A stretch of DNA of 64,000 bases from Nostoc sp. CHAB 5824 (GCF_020829665.1 NZ_JAIVFT010000011.1:225791-289790), one strand, 5' to 3'. Numbered from the stretch's first letter, positions 37,251 to 46,163 are shown. Numbers and translations: made by a program. Notes: a model not told the origin generated them from the letters alone.

Positions 37251-39224
37251 TTAATTAAGTTTAATCATCGCACCTTTGAGTGTAATGATGCCCCTAGCTT
37301 GAATATCTATAGTTGTAAAAGCATCTAATGACAGAGAACCTGTTGATTTCACTGAAACTTTTTTAGTTCTATCGTCCATATTAATTTCATGACCGCCACT
37401 TGATTGCACTAAAACAGATTTACTGCTAACTGTGTCGTCCATTTTGATTGTATGACCGCCACTTGATTGCACTAAAACAGATTTACTGCTAACTGTGTCG
37501 TCCATTTTGATTGTATGACCGCCATTGGTTTTAATAACTATACACTTTTCACTATCATTGAGATAGATTTGGTGACCGTCTACAGTTTCCAGGCGAATAC
37601 CTTTTTTACTAGTGTTACCAGCTTTACCACCTTTACGAGCTTTACTACCTTTACGAGCTTTACCAGCTTTATTACTTTTATTACTTTTATTAATTGCTTC
37701 ATCCTCTTCGACAAACTGTAGAACATGACCTACACGAGTTTTAAAGGTGCGTAATCTTACAAGGCCCTTCGTTGTAACTGAGTCATCCACATTTTCCGGT
37801 GGTGCATCCGTCCCATTCCATACTCCGCCAATTATGTAGGGACGGTGGATATCGCCATGCTCAAAACCTACCAAGACTTCATCGTTCACCTCTGGTAAAC
37901 AGTCGAAACCTCTGTTTATTCCTGCTCCTAAAGCTACAACTCTCGCCCAGTCACTTGTATGTTGTTCTGTGAGGGTGGGAAACTTAACCTTCACTCTACC
38001 CCATCCCTCTGGGTCTTCGTTATCAGTTACAATTCCCACTAATAAAGTCTGAGATGGCTGTAGGCGTTTTTGTGTAGATAGAGTTGTGAATAAATCACCA
38101 GAACGTAGTCCTCGCACACTGAAATCAGTGTAATAAACCCGCTTACTGTAGAAATGGCGTGTTTCTGTAACATAATACTTTCCACTATAGCGATCGCCCA
38201 TACCTTGAAGATCAATAACTCGTCCTGGACGAATATCAGGATTACCCTCTGCCTTGGCATCTGCATAAACAAATTCTCCTCCCAGTTCATCAAACAGAGC
38301 CTGAGCCATAGTCTTTGCTTGTTTTACAGTGGCAACGGGTTTATCTACAACAGTCATTTCGTGGGACTTAAGATTAGGAAATGCAGTACTGGTACTACTT
38401 CCTAGCTGATTACCTGTTTTAGTTAATTGCTTCTCTTTTTTAGCTGTTCCAGTAATCAATTTTTTCTTGGTATAGTCCCAGGCACGTACTTCTACAGAAC
38501 TCACCTGTTCAGCACTGGTAACGCGAGTACTAAATTTATTAATATCAACTAGCCATTTTAGTGCTAAAGGTTTAATAGGGTTTGGTTTTGGCTTGCAAAA
38601 ATTTATTTTGCCATCTCTAACAAATAGTTCATAACCAATGCGGGCAGCCCTTTCTTGCAAAAACTCCATATTAGTTTGGTTTTCTTGGAAGACATATTTA
38701 TCTGCGTTACTTTGATCTATTTGACCAAGTTGTATCCCTACTTCTTTAGCTATTTTTATGACTATAGCGCTATCAGCTTGATTCAAAAAAGACCGATTAT
38801 AACGACCTCTATGAAGACGATGGGAAATATCATAGCCGCGAACAATGATATGAGCTTCAGATTTTTCATTGAAGTGAACTTCCATCGCTGTAATTTCGCC
38901 TTCTATTAGAAACTTTTGTACCTTATCTAGAAAATTCTTATCTTGAGTAGTACTTGAACTAAAACCCAATTTTACTTTTTTCCCAATCTTAAACAGCTGC
39001 TCATATCGCCAAGGCTTGTTTTGTGGTTGGTCAGATGTAGAACTATAGCTATTATGTATTACTAGCGTAAACATTGCTGGCAAATGAAGGCTTTCTTCTA
39101 TTGTCATTTGCAACACATCCTTCATTAATTCAGCAGAAGCAGCTTTTCCTTCTATCTCGATTTTAGGCTCACTTAAATAAAGGCTTTTTTCAGCAGGCAT
39201 AACTATTATTTTGTAACTAGGCAA
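37251..39224 (-). CDS. VgrG-like spike protein (hub + OB + needle)
   Basis: A 657-residue fusion of hub (gp27-like) and spike (gp5/gpV-like), equivalent to Afp8. The hub begins with SYKIIVMPAEKSLYLSEPKI and has IKIAKEVGIQLGQIDQSN. The OB/needle part shows LLVGIVTDNEDPEGWGRVKV, DCLPEVNDEVLVGFEHGDIH and YIIGGVWNGTDAPP, the classical gpV signature. Between the OB domain and the needle is a lysine/serine/glycine/alanine-rich insert (about 506-540; KSNKAGKARKGSKARKGGKA), unusual for the family. The needle is built from two exact 63-bp (21-residue) repeats with GGHTIKMDDTVSSKS. It is the likely point of membrane puncture. Confidence 0.93.
   Translation of the reverse strand: MPSYKIIVMPAEKSLYLSEPKIEIEGKAASAELMKDVLQMTIEESLHLPAMFTLVIHNSYSSTSDQPQNKPWRYEQLFKIGKKVKLGFSSSTTQDKNFLDKVQKFLIEGEITAMEVHFNEKSEAHIIVRGYDISHRLHRGRYNRSFLNQADSAIVIKIAKEVGIQLGQIDQSNADKYVFQENQTNMEFLQERAARIGYELFVRDGKINFCKPKPNPIKPLALKWLVDINKFSTRVTSAEQVSSVEVRAWDYTKKKLITGTAKKEKQLTKTGNQLGSSTSTAFPNLKSHEMTVVDKPVATVKQAKTMAQALFDELGGEFVYADAKAEGNPDIRPGRVIDLQGMGDRYSGKYYVTETRHFYSKRVYYTDFSVRGLRSGDLFTTLSTQKRLQPSQTLLVGIVTDNEDPEGWGRVKVKFPTLTEQHTSDWARVVALGAGINRGFDCLPEVNDEVLVGFEHGDIHRPYIIGGVWNGTDAPPENVDDSVTTKGLVRLRTFKTRVGHVLQFVEEDEAINKSNKSNKAGKARKGSKARKGGKAGNTSKKGIRLETVDGHQIYLNDSEKCIVIKTNGGHTIKMDDTVSSKSVLVQSSGGHTIKMDDTVSSKSVLVQSSGGHEINMDDRTKKVSVKSTGSLSLDAFTTIDIQARGIITLKGAMIKLN
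37389..37514 (-). repeat. Two exact 63-bp repeats in the VgrG needle
   Basis: Copies start at 37389 and 37452, a precise 63-bp period, with a third partial copy from 37515. Each encodes 21 residues beginning GGHTIKMDD. The identity at DNA level points to recent duplication and a likely variable needle length. Confidence 0.9.
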
Positions 39225-39274
39225 TGTGCAAATCAGTCTTTACTTACAAAGTAGCAATAAATACTAATTTATCA

Positions 39275-39829
39275 CTACTTTGGTTTATCAGTTTTCCCCA
39301 GTTTTTGATCTATCTGACCATTAGAAGATGATGCTTGCCCCCCAGGAAGGTTTTTTTTATCTACTTCTTGCAAGGCTATATCTACCATTGCTCTTACTGG
39401 TGTTCCATCACTCAAAAACATATTTAAAGTGTAAGTTAGACTCGTGATTACACAATAAAAATACTCTGTTCCCCATGTAAAAATATAAACAGGCGGACGA
39501 CTGTCAACTGCTTTAGTAATAGTTTCTACGCCTTTCTTAATATTATCTATATACTTTTTCATCACCGACTCTTTCGTTTCATAAGTATCATAGAGTAATT
39601 GTTTAAGTGTAAAAGTGTAAGGTTCAACTCCAGAAAAATTTACCTTTGGAAGTAGAGTAGTTCCTCTATTACCTTGCTGACTTTCCCACCTAACAGCCCG
39701 AGCAAAACTAATATCTGTGGGATTAAACATTAATTCAATATCTGGCGCTTCCTTGTTATAAGCTATAAGTTTGGCTTTCTCAAGTTGCGGTTGAAGCTTT
39801 TTAATAACAATAATTGCTGGACTTGGCAT
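39275..39829 (-). CDS. CIS tube-initiator protein, LysM-type (Afp7-like)
   Basis: A 184-residue protein (ATG 39829; a longer frame from 39874 adds 15 residues). It resembles the Afp7/Pvc7 family that links tube and spike: LIAYNKEAPDIELMFNPTDI, FARAVRWESQQGNRGTTLLP, FSGVEPYTFTLKQLLYDTYE, PPVYIFTWGTEYFYCVI, TYTLNMFLSDGTPVRAMVDI. A C-terminal LysM-type segment is absent, and the tail is polar (GGQASSSNGQIDQK). It lies between the VgrG-like gene and the very long repeat gene, as expected for this role. Confidence 0.85.
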   Translation of the reverse strand: MPSPAIIVIKKLQPQLEKAKLIAYNKEAPDIELMFNPTDISFARAVRWESQQGNRGTTLLPKVNFSGVEPYTFTLKQLLYDTYETKESVMKKYIDNIKKGVETITKAVDSRPPVYIFTWGTEYFYCVITSLTYTLNMFLSDGTPVRAMVDIALQEVDKKNLPGGQASSSNGQIDQKLGKTDKPK

Positions 39830-39867
39830 TTGAGTATTTCTCCGAAAAATAATTATTGAATGGGAAT

Positions 39868-42800
39868 TTACCAAGGTAATCGACCTGAGTGACCGCCATG
39901 ACGCTCTCGCTCAATTTCTATCCGTTGCCGTAATCTGCTATAAATTTCACGGGCTAGAGCTTCAAGATCAGCCGTATCATCTTTATCATCTTCTTTAGAA
40001 GACGAATAAGTATTCTCTATCATTTCAGTCACTGGTTCTATGTCTCTAGATATGTCGGGTAAAGTGACCTCTTTACCGTTAGCAAAGCCTCTAAGTGTAG
40101 GAAGATGTTTAGCAAAAACTTGTGGCGATTCTGAAACATAAGAAAATTCAGAATTTTGGCTGTTAGATTCCACACCACTAAAATTAAAACTAGTTAATTC
40201 ATCATTATTTCCATTTAGTAAATCTTCCACACTTGACCATTGGGAAGGTGTGTTTGACCCTTGGTAAGGTCTGTTAGTAGCGGGATTTGCTTTTCGGAAA
40301 ATCAGGGGAGGTGATGAGTATTGAGGTAAAGGTTCATCCACATTACTTGTTTCATTTTGAAGAGTATTAAGCTGTGGAGAATTGAGGATTGAAAGCTTCT
40401 GTTTTCCAATATCCAACCCCAAGGAAGAAGGTATTAAAGAATTCGATACCTGAGGTAAATGAGTCTCAGCGCTTTTTAGCTGTAATGAAGTGTCTGAAAA
40501 AGAATCGACTTTAGTAGGAGTCTCTGGAAAAGTTTCTTCTTCTGGTTCTGTAGGATTGAGTGTCTGTAAACTTGGAAGGATAATATCCTGCGGTGTACCA
40601 CCAGTATTAATGTGATGTAGTAGAGGTAAATTATTCTGTGCATCCCTGGTATTAATCACAAACTCTCCAGGTGTAGGCATTGCAGGTACAGTATCCGAGG
40701 GTGCTATCTGCTGGCGATTTTCAACGTGGAAGTCTGTCACATGACTACCAGTAGCATAACCTTTAGGCGCTGGGAAATTTTCTACAGTAGTATTTTGCTC
40801 AACTTCAGGTGATGTACTTACCTCATTTTGTGGGGAGATTAGGTTATCTGAGGTATCAACAAAGGTTGATATTTCAGGATTTGTTACTGCTGTAATAAAT
40901 TCTGATTTTACTGTTTGTTCATTATTAATAATTTTCCTGAAAATACTCGCTTCTTCACCAATTTCAGATGATGTGGCGGTAAGTGGTGCGATCGCAGTTT
41001 CACCAATCTCAGATGATGTGGCACTAACTTTTGGCGCGATCGCAGTTTCACCAATCTCAGATGATGTGGCACTAACTTTTGGCGCGATCGCAGTTTCACC
41101 AATTTCAGGTGATGTGGTGATAATTGTTGGTGTTTTACCAATCTCAGGTGATGTAGTGGTAATTTTTGGTGCGATCGCAGTTTCACCAATCTCAGGTGAT
41201 GTGGCGGTAAGTGGTGCGATCGCAGTTTCACCAATTTCAGGTGACGTGGCGGTAAGTGGCATGATCGCAGTTTCACCAATTTCAAGTGATGTGGCAGTAA
41301 GTGGTGCGATCGCAGTTTCACCAATCTCAGATGATGTGGCACTAACTTTTGGCGCGATCGCAGTTTCACTAATCTCAGGTGATGTGGCGGTAAGTGGTGC
41401 GATCGCAGTTTCACCAATTTCAGGTGACGTGGCGGTAAGTGGCATGATCGCAGTTTCACCAATTTCAAGTGATGTGGCAGTAAGTGGTGCGATCGCAGTT
41501 TCACCAATCTCAGATGATGTGGCACTAACTTTTGGCGCGATCGCAGTTTCACTAATCTCAGGTGATGTGGCGGTAAGTGGTGCGATCACAGTTTCACCAA
41601 TCTCAGGTGATGTGGCGGTAAGTGGTGCGATCGCAGTTTCACCAATTTCAGGTGATGTGGTGGTAAGTGGTGCGATCGCAGTTTCAACAATTTCAGGTGA
41701 TGTGGCGGTAAGTGGTGCGATCGCTGTTTCAGGTGATGTGGCGGTAATATCGGCTGAGTTAGGTGTTAACTGAACAGGCGCACTGGCTGGAAACTCACTT
41801 GGAACACTCGAATCAATTTCTTGTTGTATTGCAATAGGGCTTTTTGCAACTGAAGACTCAGAATTAGGTGCAGCAACATCCGGTAGGGGCACATGGCTAT
41901 CCCCCCCTACGGTATTTTCATCATTCGCCAAAGGATGGAGTAAAGTTGGTACATCATCAACATCAGGTGAGGTAAGTGCTGACGACAAAGTTGAAGAATT
42001 ATCAACAACCGCGTTATCTCTGAGAAAATTATTTACGATACTTTCTGATATTAAGCTTGGTTCAATAGCTGTAATTACCTCAAAATTACTATTTGTATGT
42101 GGTGCTTCTTTTTCCTGCAATGGAGAGGTTACGCTTGGTGACACCTCTTTTGCTTGAATTAAATTTGTTTGAGAAACAGTGGTTTTATTATCAACTATAT
42201 AAGCAGTTCGAGATGTTTCTATATCCTGTTTTGATGATGTTGGGCTGACTGGTATATCTGAGATATTAGCTATTTTTGGTGCTTCTGGGATTACTTTATT
42301 GTTAAAGTTGCTAGATGAGGTAAATATTTCCTCCTTCTTCTTATATAAAGGAAACTCTTTAGGTGAATCTTCTACTAATCCACTTTTATTATTGTCTAAT
42401 TCTATCTTTTCTTCTGAGGGCAGAATACTTTTTGTGACAGACGAATCTGCACTGGTAAAACTAGATTGCAACTCGGAATTTAATTGCGAAGCATCGTTAG
42501 CAATATTTTTTATTAAAGCTGATTTCTCTTCAACAATAGGCGAACCTAATGCCGTTATAATTGGCATTAAATTATTAACATAATTATTATCCTTTGTAGT
42601 GCTTTCTGAAGCAATATCCAGTTGTAAAGTGGGGGTTTCGGAATTAGCCTCAACAGACAAAGACTCATCTGATGCTGCTAATAAGGTATCTTCATTACAA
42701 TTAATAGTAACATTACTTGCTTGAACAAATTGCTCAGCATTCTTAGCCACAGATGATTTTGCTGCTTTTTTAGTTCTAGACTTTGATTTTTTCTCTAGAG

Positions 42801-43254
42801 GCTGTTGAGATTTATTTATTTTTTGTGATTTAGATTTACCTTTAATATTTGGCTCTGTCGAGATATCATTACTCGTATTGTTGTCAACGCGACTTGGCAG
42901 TATCTCCAAAGTCCTGTCTTCTACTGATTTACTACTATTAATATTAGTATTTTCGGATAGAGCTATTGAATCAAAAGAATCAGACTCAAGTAATGCAAAA
43001 TCACTATTGATATCGTGATTTTCCCAACTATCCCAACCTATTAAGGGTTGTATGGACGATTCATGTTCACCAGACAAGAAAAATTTAGAGGATGTGACTA
43101 ATGGTGGTTTAGTTTGTATGGGACTGATAAAATTACTTCGTGAATTCAGAGAATGAGACTCTTTTCTCAATAACATTCTGTCAGGATGAGATAAAAATGA
43201 TATTACCCCAAGAGGATGAATATTATTTCCTAGTGGAGATTGAGTAATTTGCAT
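39868..43254 (-). CDS. Very long repeat protein of the CIS operon
   Basis: 1128 aa with three parts. About 1-480 is disordered-looking, rich in S, T, N and E. About 504-765 holds some 17 repeats of 15-16 residues (ATSPEIGETAIAPL and variants); two blocks of four repeats are identical, so it has duplicated recently. After residue 840 comes KGYATGSHV...IAPSDTVPAMPTPGEFVIN, the motif common near the end of phage tape-measure proteins, and the protein ends AREIYSRLRQRIEIERERHG...GRLPW. The stop overlaps the longer form of the downstream LysM-type gene. The position between gp19-like and Afp7-like genes fits a tape-measure or connector role. It has no signal peptide or membrane helix. Tape measure is an inference only. 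Confidence 0.65.
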   Translation of the reverse strand: MQITQSPLGNNIHPLGVISFLSHPDRMLLRKESHSLNSRSNFISPIQTKPPLVTSSKFFLSGEHESSIQPLIGWDSWENHDINSDFALLESDSFDSIALSENTNINSSKSVEDRTLEILPSRVDNNTSNDISTEPNIKGKSKSQKINKSQQPLEKKSKSRTKKAAKSSVAKNAEQFVQASNVTINCNEDTLLAASDESLSVEANSETPTLQLDIASESTTKDNNYVNNLMPIITALGSPIVEEKSALIKNIANDASQLNSELQSSFTSADSSVTKSILPSEEKIELDNNKSGLVEDSPKEFPLYKKKEEIFTSSSNFNNKVIPEAPKIANISDIPVSPTSSKQDIETSRTAYIVDNKTTVSQTNLIQAKEVSPSVTSPLQEKEAPHTNSNFEVITAIEPSLISESIVNNFLRDNAVVDNSSTLSSALTSPDVDDVPTLLHPLANDENTVGGDSHVPLPDVAAPNSESSVAKSPIAIQQEIDSSVPSEFPASAPVQLTPNSADITATSPETAIAPLTATSPEIVETAIAPLTTTSPEIGETAIAPLTATSPEIGETVIAPLTATSPEISETAIAPKVSATSSEIGETAIAPLTATSLEIGETAIMPLTATSPEIGETAIAPLTATSPEISETAIAPKVSATSSEIGETAIAPLTATSLEIGETAIMPLTATSPEIGETAIAPLTATSPEIGETAIAPKITTTSPEIGKTPTIITTSPEIGETAIAPKVSATSSEIGETAIAPKVSATSSEIGETAIAPLTATSSEIGEEASIFRKIINNEQTVKSEFITAVTNPEISTFVDTSDNLISPQNEVSTSPEVEQNTTVENFPAPKGYATGSHVTDFHVENRQQIAPSDTVPAMPTPGEFVINTRDAQNNLPLLHHINTGGTPQDIILPSLQTLNPTEPEEETFPETPTKVDSFSDTSLQLKSAETHLPQVSNSLIPSSLGLDIGKQKLSILNSPQLNTLQNETSNVDEPLPQYSSPPLIFRKANPATNRPYQGSNTPSQWSSVEDLLNGNNDELTSFNFSGVESNSQNSEFSYVSESPQVFAKHLPTLRGFANGKEVTLPDISRDIEPVTEMIENTYSSSKEDDKDDTADLEALAREIYSRLRQRIEIERERHGGHSGRLPW
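40960..41745 (-). repeat. 45/48-bp coding minisatellite with HIP1 in each unit
   Basis: About 17 units of 45 or 48 bp, for example 48-bp steps between HIP1 octamers at 40988, 41036 and 41084. Most units carry GCGATCGC within the codons for the I-A of TAIAP. Two decayed units have ATGATCGC and GCGATCAC. A four-unit block is repeated almost exactly twice. Confidence 0.92.
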
Positions 43255-43277
43255 AGTTATAGTTGAAGAATAGCCAA

Positions 43278-43802
43278 TTAACTAGAAACGAAATATCCTG
43301 TTTTTTTGTTTCGTTGTACAGAAATGCCTCCTCCTGTAGCTCTTGCAACTTGTAAACCTTCATAAGCTAAAGTTAATTCTTCAATTGCAACTGCCTTTCC
43401 ATCTGCTTGGAGTGCAGGTGTTTTCCAGGTTATAGGAATAGCACCAATCAAAGTCCAACTCATCATGGTTTCACCAGCTTGATTAAAAATCAGAATATTA
43501 ACATTGCGTCGAGATGTTTTCTTTTTTTCATCAAAAACTGCATTCATCCAGTTCCAAAAACCTGGATGATCGGTAAATCCTCGTTTAAGAGTTATGTCTG
43601 CAAATTCTGTATGACCTAAATAAATTCTTTGCTGGTCGTTGACACCACCTTCATTAAAAACATTTTTCTTAATTTGAACACTTAATCCTGTACATTCAGC
43701 GAAAGATGCAGCAATAGAACTGTCTATCTCTACGTAGAAACGATTAGTAGTGACATAATTTAATTCGTGAGTAATGTTGCCATTATTAGCGCCTATAGCC
43801 AT
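43278..43802 (-). CDS. gp19-like tail tube family protein
   Basis: A 174-residue relative of T4 gp19 tube proteins (conserved phage tail region). The pattern NYVTTNRFYVEIDSSIAASF, ECTGLSVQIKKNVFNEGGVN, ITLKRGFTDHPGFWNWMNAV and EELTLAYEGLQVARATG is typical. I choose ATG 43802 over an upstream GTG because it follows AAAGGTGG and overlaps the preceding stop as TGATG. It is the tube-cap or Afp5-like member next to the baseplate, while the two plus-strand paralogues are the bulk tube. Confidence 0.88.
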   Translation of the reverse strand: MAIGANNGNITHELNYVTTNRFYVEIDSSIAASFAECTGLSVQIKKNVFNEGGVNDQQRIYLGHTEFADITLKRGFTDHPGFWNWMNAVFDEKKKTSRRNVNILIFNQAGETMMSWTLIGAIPITWKTPALQADGKAVAIEELTLAYEGLQVARATGGGISVQRNKKTGYFVSS

Positions 43803-44041
43803 CACAACCACCTTTGGGAACCATAATTACCTAGCCTTTCCCGCTGCGATCGCAGGTCTTCTAGCAAAAGTTTATACACATGCTCTGTGAGTTGGTTCAG
43901 CAGCAGTGAGTCATTAAGGTATTTACTTGCGGTTTTAGCGACCTTGCTGGCATCAGAAGTCACTGAAACCCCGGCATATCCAGCAGTACCGCCAACATCT
44001 CCATCGAACGTGAAAAACGTTTGTTGCTGATTTGAGTCCAT
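43802..44041 (-). CDS. Small CIS protein, first gene of the baseplate operon
   Basis: A 79-residue protein with no family I recognise. The N-terminal half is small and polar (FTFDGDVGGTAGYAGVSVTS); the C-terminal half is helical (NQLTEHVYKLLLEDLRSQRE) and ends RERLGNYGSQRWL. This ending resembles the C-terminus of the 1128-residue protein two genes on (IYSRLRQRIEIERERHG then GRLPW). The stop overlaps the gp19-like start by one base (TGATG), so the two are translated together. It may be a small tube-terminator or chaperone. The divergent effector gene begins 192 bp upstream. Confidence 0.75.
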   Translation of the reverse strand: MDSNQQQTFFTFDGDVGGTAGYAGVSVTSDASKVAKTASKYLNDSLLLNQLTEHVYKLLLEDLRSQRERLGNYGSQRWL

Positions 44042-44158
44042 AAATAAAAAAACTCTCCTAGAATCCAGGCTAAAGGTAGTGCATCAGAATCAAAAGTAGC
44101 CAAAAGTCGAACTTAGTTTTCGCCTGGATTTCGACTTTAGAGGAATTGTGTTACAAGT

Positions 44159-44233
44159 GCGATCGCAGTACTCTAGATTGTTAGTAACAGCAAAATATTC
44201 ATCTAGCTAGTGCTTGGGCATGTGGAGAAGAAA
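44159..44233 (+). promoter_or_regulatory. Upstream sequence shared by both effector genes (copy A)
   Basis: The 75 bp before the first effector ATG match 46359-46431 before the second: HIP1, TAGTAACAGCAAAATATTCA, TGCTTGGGCAT, and a GGAGAA ribosome binding site. The two genes were therefore duplicated together with their promoter/leader, and are probably co-regulated. Confidence 0.7.
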
Positions 44234-45793
44234 ATGAGAGAACACGTTAGCCGGAAGAAACAAACTACTACAGGCTTCTCAATTCCATCCCTGAAACACC
44301 CTACACGCGGCTTTGGTTTGGAGTCGTCGACAATTTCACGCCAAGCGGTTCCTGATATACAACCACTCCATAAACCACTTACTCACGACATAAGTTCCAT
44401 ACCACTGCGTAGCCAAGCAAAACTCTCAATTAGCCAGCCTGGAGACATTTACGAACAGGAGGCTGATAGCGTAGCGCAGCAGGTAATGCAAACAATGGCG
44501 CAATCTGTAAATCGCCAGTCTATCCAACGAGAAGCATTGCCAGAGTCAGAAGAATTGCAGATGAAACCTCTGGCAAGTTCCATCACGCCTTTGGTGCAAC
44601 GAAAACCATTGCCAGAGTCAGAAGAATTGCAGATGAAATCTCTGGACAGTTGCACACTACAACGAGAAGAAGCCCCAGAGGATGAGGAAGAATTACGGAT
44701 GAAGCCGATGGTGCAGCGTCAGGCTGAGGCTGGGATGGATGCTGCGCCAGACTTGGAAGCGTCCATTAACCAAGCTAGGGGTGGTGGACAGGCGATGGCG
44801 GACAATATCCGCGAACCGATGGAACAGGCGTTTGGCGCAGATTTTAGTGGGGTGAAGGTTCACACGGATGGTCGGTCTGACCAGTTGAATCAATCAATAC
44901 AGGCGCGTGCTTTCACGACGGGACAGGATGTGTTCTTTCGGCAGGGGGAATATAATCCAGGGAGTCGAGGCGGTCAGGAGTTGTTGGCGCATGAGTTGAC
45001 CCATGTTGTGCAGCAGAATGGCGGGGCGGTGCAGCGGGTGGCTGCGCCACCAAACTTAAAAGAGGATACGCTAAAAGTAGATGTTGCGACGAGTATATCA
45101 AAAGCGCTCAACGCGGTGGGAATTAATGTATTTCTAGGAGGGGCAGCAGCAGCAACACTTTTTACTGAGACCCGTAAGATTAACGATTTAGATTTTAGGT
45201 TAGACAAGCAACACAGAAACGCATTTCAAGGAGATGCTGGGGATGATTTAATTAAAAGAATCAGTGATGCATTAGTAAATCAAGAATTAAATATTACAAA
45301 AGCTTTTACTAAAGTGGAAAAAACAACAACCACGATCAGAGGAGAGGTAAATAACGTGGAAATTAGCATAACAAGTGAACCTTCCACTGAAAAAACATTG
45401 AGCAGGGGAGAAGCAAAACCAGGATTGGAATCAATTGGACAGTTCTCCATATTATTAGAAAAGGCTAAAGCTGCGGCATTGAGACCCAAGAGTAAATCTG
45501 ACTCAGTAGCTACAGACGTATATGACATAATCATGGTGAGGAACTCCTTACCTGGCAAAGGAGCAGGGGTTTTAACTTCATTAGATAGCTATTGGAATGA
45601 AAGTTTAGCCGATCAATTAATTGAAAGGCTAAATTTATTGCTCTCTAATGCTTCTAAAACTAAGAACTCGTTTAGTCGGGGAAGTAATGATATTACTAAA
45701 AAGAACAATTTATTGAGCCGCGAAGAATTTGATAATGGAATCAAGGAGTTAAAGTCAGAGTTATCAATACAGAAAACAGTTACTGTACTATAG
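44234..45793 (+). CDS. eCIS cargo: DUF4157 leader with AbiEii-like nucleotidyltransferase C-terminus
   Basis: 519 aa (ATG 44234 with GGAGAAG just before). Numbering here is from the GTG eight codons earlier. Residues 1-170 are a long acidic/repeat leader with three PESEELQMK-type motifs. The eCIS core domain (DUF4157) follows, with NQARGGGQAM, VKVHTDGRSDQLNQ and the zinc-metallopeptidase motif HELTH (261-265). After about 285 a new domain begins: FLGGAAAATLF (GG at 310-311), NDLDFRLD (326-332), then EKAKAAALR and TDVYDIIM (416-441). This is the pattern of AbiEii/MNT nucleotidyltransferase toxins. It is likely cargo loaded in the CIS; no immunity gene follows directly. Confidence 0.8.
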   Translation: MREHVSRKKQTTTGFSIPSLKHPTRGFGLESSTISRQAVPDIQPLHKPLTHDISSIPLRSQAKLSISQPGDIYEQEADSVAQQVMQTMAQSVNRQSIQREALPESEELQMKPLASSITPLVQRKPLPESEELQMKSLDSCTLQREEAPEDEEELRMKPMVQRQAEAGMDAAPDLEASINQARGGGQAMADNIREPMEQAFGADFSGVKVHTDGRSDQLNQSIQARAFTTGQDVFFRQGEYNPGSRGGQELLAHELTHVVQQNGGAVQRVAAPPNLKEDTLKVDVATSISKALNAVGINVFLGGAAAATLFTETRKINDLDFRLDKQHRNAFQGDAGDDLIKRISDALVNQELNITKAFTKVEKTTTTIRGEVNNVEISITSEPSTEKTLSRGEAKPGLESIGQFSILLEKAKAAALRPKSKSDSVATDVYDIIMVRNSLPGKGAGVLTSLDSYWNESLADQLIERLNLLLSNASKTKNSFSRGSNDITKKNNLLSREEFDNGIKELKSELSIQKTVTVL

Positions 45794-46163
45794 GAATCCT
45801 AAATCATTTATAAAAAGTTAGATCGCCGATCGAGCAAAGAAATGCGATAGCTGCTCTTGTAGAGTGCTGAGGTAAATAGACTTCTAGCAGTTGTGGGGTA
45901 AGGGGTAAGGGGTAAGGGGGAAAGCGGCGATAGAATTACCATGCACCCCTTTCGCAAGAGTGCAAAACTATTTTTGCAAGAGGTCTAATGAGGTTAAACA
46001 AATATTAGGATAATGCGATGCCTGCGGCGGGAGAATCGCATTTTCTGTAGCAACTCTCTTAAAAGTCAAGCGATCTTTATTTGCTGTAGAGTTTCCCGTT
46101 AAAGACTTCCAATTAAAAAAATATCCCATCGTTTTTATCGTAGAAGAGCAGGGATCTCTTCGC

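Noticed and set aside
38154..38405. Plus-strand frame antisense to the VgrG-like gene
   Set aside because: Shadow frame without motif or ribosome binding site.
40908..41552. Long minus-strand frame of 214 codons, rich in H, L, K and R, within the minisatellite
   Set aside because: Same strand but another frame of the 1128-residue gene. Repeat units are multiples of three bases, so several frames stay open. No start signal or composition typical of a gene.
40973..41773. Long plus-strand frame of 266 codons with GAIAVSPISDDVA repeats
   Set aside because: Antisense artefact of the same 45/48-bp repeat. HIP1 octamers read as AIA in this frame.
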